This document shows positions 5,729-8,947 of a stretch of DNA of 8,947 nt, in pieces. The notes under the pieces were generated by a model. It was not told the origin of the DNA and ran no database searches. It worked only from the letters and a program-made list of their open reading frames with translations. The number at the start of each line of letters is the position of its first letter. The stretch's first letter is position 1. The stretch comes from GCA-002704185 sp902588515 (GTDB lineage: Bacteria > Pseudomonadota > Alphaproteobacteria > Pelagibacterales > Pelagibacteraceae): contig CACIPP010000013.1 of NCBI GenBank assembly GCA_902588515.1, forward strand, positions 1-8,947, written 5' to 3'. A program made the translations under genes and the position numbers.

Positions 5729-6926
5729 TAATATTTAAGCTATGGTCTCTCCAACCGTTATGAGCGTAACCTCTTCTGTTTTCCATTCTCAATTTTGGTT
5801 GAGATTTTCCACCAGCTGAAGCTTTGCTTGCAATATTATATTTCCCTGGTTTTAATTTTGCATTAAATACAAATTGTCTCCACGCAAATTTACCCAGATC
5901 TGGACCTATAAGTTTAGCTTTTTTCCAATTTTTTCCGCCGTCAGTTGATACGGAAACGCTTGATACTTTTCTTGTACCTCCAAATGCTACTCCAGAAATA
6001 CTTACATTTCCCGAAGAAGATCTTTTCATTGGTGAAGTGATCCATGATTTGACTGGCATTTCCCAACAACTTGGGTATTGTGATCCTTTTTTTCCAATCG
6101 GTGAAATTCTATAACTTTTTTTCATATATTTCACTTGTGATTGATCTTTTGTGAATGCAATTTTACCACAATGCTTTACGTTATTAATTCCGAAGTACCC
6201 TGGTGGAATAAAACGTAATGGTCCTCCATGTGCATTAGGTAATGCTACACCGTTCATTTCCCAAGCGAGCATTGCATCCTTTTTGACTTTAACTGGTACT
6301 GATCTTTCAACTAAAGCTTTTTTGGGATCAAGATTTGATGGCATATCAGAACCAGTTGCAGTAACATATTTTGCACCACCTGATAATCCGCCACAAGCTT
6401 TTATTACAGTTGATAATGGAATACCTGTCCACATTACACAAGCAGCTGCTCCAGTTTTCCACTGAGAGCCTCTTGGTTTATGAGGAAAGAAACCTCTACC
6501 ATTACCTGAACATTGTAGAACAGTTGCCATTGTAGTTCTTCCAAGATTTTGTAGTTGTGACAGAGTAAATGTTTTAGGATTTTTTACACCTTCAACTTTT
6601 AGTTTCCATTGAGATTTTTTACCAATTTGAGCATCAGTCATTGTTGGCATGTTATTTCTAATATAGATATGTCTAATAGGCGTTATCACACTTGAACCAA
6701 TAGCTTCTCTATGTGTCTCCATTGTTTTATCTGAGTGAATGATCAATGAAGATCTTTTTTTCCACTTAATAAAGCCTGGTAAACCTTTAGCATCACTTGC
6801 AGTATGATTTGCATAAGAAACTTTTATTGGAACTAACGCGCTAGCTGCTGCAACTCCAGCAACTGTAGCGGAACCAGTTAAAAATTTTCTTCTACTAGGA
6901 TTAATATGATTTTTTCTTTTTTTCAT
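5718..6926 (-). CDS. sorA: Tat-exported molybdenum sulfite dehydrogenase, SorA-like
   Basis: This oxidises sulfite to sulfate in the periplasm. The 402-residue precursor has a twin-arginine signal, SRRKFL (11-16), followed by an Ala-rich stretch. Sulfite-oxidase-fold residues recalled from human sulfite oxidase are in place: Arg90 (RNN), the Mo ligand Cys139 in LQCSGNGR, His233 (AHGG), Arg238, Lys251 and Tyr272. The C-terminal Mo-co dimerisation domain spans about 290-402 (SVSVSTDGGKNWKKA is typical). Length and pairing with a monohaem cytochrome fit SorAB better than MsrP (shorter, no dimer domain) or SoxC (partner SoxD is larger and dihaem). Asn92 replaces the His of the usual RNH motif. 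A strong SD (AGGAGG) precedes the ATG, and base composition is less AT-rich than in neighbouring genes, suggesting high expression. Confidence 0.9.
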   Translation of the reverse strand: MKKRKNHINPSRRKFLTGSATVAGVAAASALVPIKVSYANHTASDAKGLPGFIKWKKRSSLIIHSDKTMETHREAIGSSVITPIRHIYIRNNMPTMTDAQIGKKSQWKLKVEGVKNPKTFTLSQLQNLGRTTMATVLQCSGNGRGFFPHKPRGSQWKTGAAACVMWTGIPLSTVIKACGGLSGGAKYVTATGSDMPSNLDPKKALVERSVPVKVKKDAMLAWEMNGVALPNAHGGPLRFIPPGYFGINNVKHCGKIAFTKDQSQVKYMKKSYRISPIGKKGSQYPSCWEMPVKSWITSPMKRSSSGNVSISGVAFGGTRKVSSVSVSTDGGKNWKKAKLIGPDLGKFAWRQFVFNAKLKPGKYNIASKASAGGKSQPKLRMENRRGYAHNGWRDHSLNISVS

Positions 6927-6930
6927 AACC

Positions 6931-6936
6931 CCTCCT
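6931..6936 (-). promoter_or_regulatory. Strong Shine-Dalgarno of sorA
   Basis: The minus strand reads AGGAGGGGTT directly before the sorA ATG (6926), a full SD with short spacing. Most other genes in the window have none, so sorA appears tuned for high translation. Confidence 0.8.
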
Positions 6937-7066
6937 GTTTTTGCTAAGCAACATAATATATCTAATTAAAATATCTTGGTATCTACTATTGGTTGTATTT
7001 TACATTATCAATTTTTAGTTGAATATTAATGTTCCAATAATACTTATTGATGATACTCTATTCTCA

Positions 7067-8056
7067 ATGGAAAAATTGAGGGACAATTTCGGAAGATCGT
7101 TTCCATATATTCGGCTTTCAATTACAGATGTTTGTAATTTTAAGTGCGGCTATTGCTTGCCTAATGGTTATTTTAAACCTTCAAATGCACCCGGTTTTTT
7201 AGACATTAGTGAAATTAACAATCTTGTTGAAGCTTTATCTGATTTAGGCGTATCTAAAATTAGAATAACTGGCGGTGAACCGACCGTACGAAAAGATTTC
7301 TTTGATATAATTAATATAATAAAAAATAAAAAAAATATTCATAACGTGGTCATTACAACCAATGGCTATAAATTAAATAAAATAGCAGAACAAATAGTCG
7401 ATACAAAAATTAACGGGATTAATATTAGTATTGATAGCTTAAATTCTCAAACCTTTAAAGAAGTAACAGGTCATGACAAATTAAAACAAATTCTTGAAGG
7501 AATAGATATTTTGCAAAGCAAAGGTTTTACAAATATTAAAGTAAATGCTGTGTTATTAAAAGGAGTGAATGACACTGAAAGGGATTTTGATGCTTGGACA
7601 GATTTTATAAACAAAAAGAACATTGATTTTAGGTACATAGAATTAATGCAAACTGGAGATAATTTAAATTATTTTAACAAGTACCATGTACCTTCAAAAA
7701 TCTTCAAAGATTATCTTGTTAAAAATAAATGGAATTCTATAGATAGAGTAAGCGATGCAGGGCCTTCAATAAATTATGTAAATCCAAGTTCAAAAGGTAA
7801 ATTTGGTATTATTGCTCCTTACTCAAAAGATTTTTGCAAAAGTTGCAACAGGTTAAGAGTGACCGCAAAGGGTGAGTTAAGACTTTGTCTATTTGGTAAT
7901 ACTGGCGTTAGTTTAAGACCATTATTAAAAGATGCTTCGCAGAAAAAAGAGTTGTTAAACTTGATTCTAACACAGTTAAGATTCAAAAAAGAATCTCACT
8001 ATCTTGAACTCGGAGATACAGGAGCAACTCCACATTTAGCTTCAATAGGAGGTTAG
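7067..8056 (+). CDS. moaA: GTP 3',8-cyclase MoaA (radical SAM, molybdopterin step 1)
   Basis: MoaA converts GTP to 3',8-cyclo-7,8-dihydro-GTP, the first step of molybdopterin synthesis. The radical-SAM cluster motif is Cys23, Cys27, Cys30 (CNFKCGYC), with the SAM-binding TGGEPTVRKD after it. The second cluster uses Cys257, Cys260 and Cys274, the same numbering as E. coli MoaA, and the protein ends in the required Gly-Gly. I chose ATG 7067, which gives 329 residues like E. coli MoaA. An in-frame TTG at 7019 would add 16 residues with no SD and cannot be excluded. The spacer to sorA shows no Moco riboswitch that I can recognise. moaC follows after one base. Confidence 0.95.
   Translation: MEKLRDNFGRSFPYIRLSITDVCNFKCGYCLPNGYFKPSNAPGFLDISEINNLVEALSDLGVSKIRITGGEPTVRKDFFDIINIIKNKKNIHNVVITTNGYKLNKIAEQIVDTKINGINISIDSLNSQTFKEVTGHDKLKQILEGIDILQSKGFTNIKVNAVLLKGVNDTERDFDAWTDFINKKNIDFRYIELMQTGDNLNYFNKYHVPSKIFKDYLVKNKWNSIDRVSDAGPSINYVNPSSKGKFGIIAPYSKDFCKSCNRLRVTAKGELRLCLFGNTGVSLRPLLKDASQKKELLNLILTQLRFKKESHYLELGDTGATPHLASIGG
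8047..8052 (+). promoter_or_regulatory. Shine-Dalgarno of moaC inside the moaA 3' end
   Basis: AGGAGG sits 5 nt before the TTG start of moaC at 8058. The same bases form part of the last two sense codons of moaA (GGA GGT, Gly-Gly). This decides the moaC start. Confidence 0.85.
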
Positions 8057-8057
8057 T

Positions 8058-8600
8058 TTGAAATTAAAAATCGTAACAAAGGAAGATCTTAAAGATTGGA
8101 CTAAAGAGTTGTTTGAAGAAAAATCATACAACATGATAGATGTTTCTGACAAAAAAGTTACCCTTAGAAGGGCTTTGGCTTGTGGATCAATAATAGTCGG
8201 TTCAAAAGTTTTTGATTTAATTGAAAATCAAAATATGCCAAAAGGTGATCCAATTAGTTTGGCAGAAGTTGCAGGTTTGTTAGGCGTTAAAAAAACGAGT
8301 GATTTAATTCCTTTGTGTCATCCATTATCAATTGAGCATTCTTCAATTAAAATAGTTTTAAATAAGAGTAATTATTCATTGGAAGTTTATTGTTTAGTTT
8401 CCGCGCACGCAAAAACAGGTGTGGAGATGGAAGCTATTATGGGTGTAAATGCTGCTCTAATAACTATTTACGATCTAAGTAAAATTGTAAATCCAGATCT
8501 TTCTATAGAAGAAATCAGACTGCTAGTAAAACAAGGTGGCAAAAGTGGATTATGGTTAAACCCCAACGGACTTCCAGAATTTTTATCTCATTTAAAGTAA
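8058..8600 (+). CDS. moaC: Cyclic pyranopterin monophosphate synthase MoaC
   Basis: MoaC turns the MoaA product into cyclic pyranopterin monophosphate. The 180-residue protein carries the family blocks KGDPISLAEVAGLLGVKKTS, LIPLCHPL, AKTGVEMEA, TIYDLSK and LLVKQGGKSG. Lys62, His88, Glu123, Glu125, Asp139 and Lys142 correspond to E. coli residues Lys51, His77, Glu112, Glu114, Asp128 and Lys131, each shifted by 11. It is longer than E. coli MoaC (161) because of an N-terminal extension and a slightly longer C-terminus (LNPNGLPEFLSHLK). The start is TTG with a perfect SD. It lies one base after moaA and one base before moeA, clearly one operon. Confidence 0.95.
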   Translation: MKLKIVTKEDLKDWTKELFEEKSYNMIDVSDKKVTLRRALACGSIIVGSKVFDLIENQNMPKGDPISLAEVAGLLGVKKTSDLIPLCHPLSIEHSSIKIVLNKSNYSLEVYCLVSAHAKTGVEMEAIMGVNAALITIYDLSKIVNPDLSIEEIRLLVKQGGKSGLWLNPNGLPEFLSHLK

Positions 8601-8601
8601 A

Positions 8602-8947
8602 ATGTTAACCTACTCAGCTGCCTTAAAAAGAGTATTGCATTTTGCTCGTAAGAAAACAAGTATTGTAAAAGTCGAAAAGTCATTACAACATGTTTGTGTA
8701 AGAAATATTAATTCAAAAAAAAATAACCCTTTTTTTAATAATAGTTTACTCGATGGATTTGCTTTTAAATCATCTGATACAGTATCTAATAAAAGTTTTA
8801 AAATATTAGGCGCAACTTCAGCGGGTCAAAAAAATAAAATTAAATACAGGAAAAATTGTTGTTATAGAATTAGTACAGGTGCAAAGATATTTCATCCATA
8901 TGACTGTATGATGCCATATGAAAATCTGCAAATTGAAAAGGGAGTAG
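8602..8947 (+). CDS. moeA: Molybdopterin molybdenumtransferase MoeA, N-terminal part only
   Basis: MoeA inserts molybdate into adenylylated molybdopterin. The frame opens at ATG 8602, one base after the moaC stop, and runs to the window edge (115 codons). MoeA landmarks are recognisable: NPFFNNSLLDGFAFKSSD matches the usual PxxDNSAMDGYA block and keeps its Asp. ILGATSAGQ, then YRISTGAKI and MMPYEN, follow in the expected order. Several normally fixed residues differ, e.g. the first Asp of FDNS is Asn and the region after TGA is HPYD rather than PxGAD, so this is a divergent MoeA. It is probably the third gene of the moaA-moaC-moeA operon. Confidence 0.85.
   Translation, partial: MLTYSAALKRVLHFARKKTSIVKVEKSLQHVCVRNINSKKNNPFFNNSLLDGFAFKSSDTVSNKSFKILGATSAGQKNKIKYRKNCCYRISTGAKIFHPYDCMMPYENLQIEKGV

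Noticed and set aside
5824..6465. Two open frames of about 100 codons on the plus strand (5824-6114 and 6151-6465)
   Set aside because: They lie opposite the conserved core of sorA, have no recognisable domain and no SD, and are explained by the less AT-rich composition of sorA.
5718..6926. Alternative assignment as MsrP (YedY) or SoxC
   Set aside because: MsrP lacks the C-terminal dimerisation domain and pairs with a membrane protein; SoxC pairs with a larger dihaem SoxD within sox genes. Here the partner is a monohaem cytochrome and no sox genes are present.
7019..7066. TTG start for moaA adding 16 residues
   Set aside because: No SD, and the ATG at 7067 gives the same length and cluster-cysteine numbering as E. 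coli MoaA. Not fully excluded, since moaC next door uses TTG.
6927..7066. Moco riboswitch upstream of moaA
   Set aside because: The 140-bp spacer is AT-rich with no stable multi-stem structure or conserved GC-rich elements that I can recognise.
8598..8605. Intrinsic terminators anywhere in the window
   Set aside because: Gene junctions were read on both strands and no GC-rich hairpin followed by a T-run was found; AT-rich runs alone were not accepted.

Overview
The window is AT-rich and almost entirely coding, with tightly packed genes. Several genes overlap, convergent genes meet with 0-5 bp between them, and most starts lack a Shine-Dalgarno (SD) sequence. The gene set suggests a streamlined, free-living marine proteobacterium. 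It includes a DUF1244 protein, a CoxG-type SRPBCC protein, ZnuABC with Zur, a Tat-exported SorAB-type sulfite dehydrogenase, CcmD and Mo-cofactor genes. An alphaproteobacterium of the SAR11/HIMB59 kind of lifestyle is my best guess, inferred from style and gene content rather than from a marker gene.

Layout. (1) 1-874: the 5' part of a CoxG-like gene on the minus strand, divergent across only 22 bp from a two-gene unit made of a DUF1244 protein and a 61-residue membrane protein. (2) 877-3876: a complete zinc-uptake locus. znuA on the minus strand is divergent from znuC-znuB-zur on the plus strand. The 90-bp spacer holds three copies of a Zur-box-like palindrome at an exact 17-bp period. ZnuA carries a His-rich loop encoded by 24-bp tandem repeats. 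(3) 3882-5204: moaB on the minus strand, divergent from a TSUP (TauE/SafE-type) permease on the plus strand. (4) 5201-6926, minus strand: sorA (Mo sulfite dehydrogenase), sorB-like monohaem cytochrome c, then ccmD (haem delivery for cytochrome c maturation). (5) 7067-8947: moaA-moaC-moeA on the plus strand, separated by single bases; moeA runs off the end.

How the genes work together. Positions 3882-8947 look like a self-supporting periplasmic sulfite-oxidation module. SorA needs molybdopterin (MoaA, MoaC, MoaB and MoeA lie on both sides). SorB needs covalently attached haem (CcmD lies directly downstream). The TSUP permease is a candidate sulfite or organosulfonate transporter. The zinc locus is a separate, Zur-autoregulated uptake system. 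No tRNA, rRNA, CRISPR, insertion sequence or convincing intrinsic terminator was seen, and no stretch longer than 300 bases lacks a gene.
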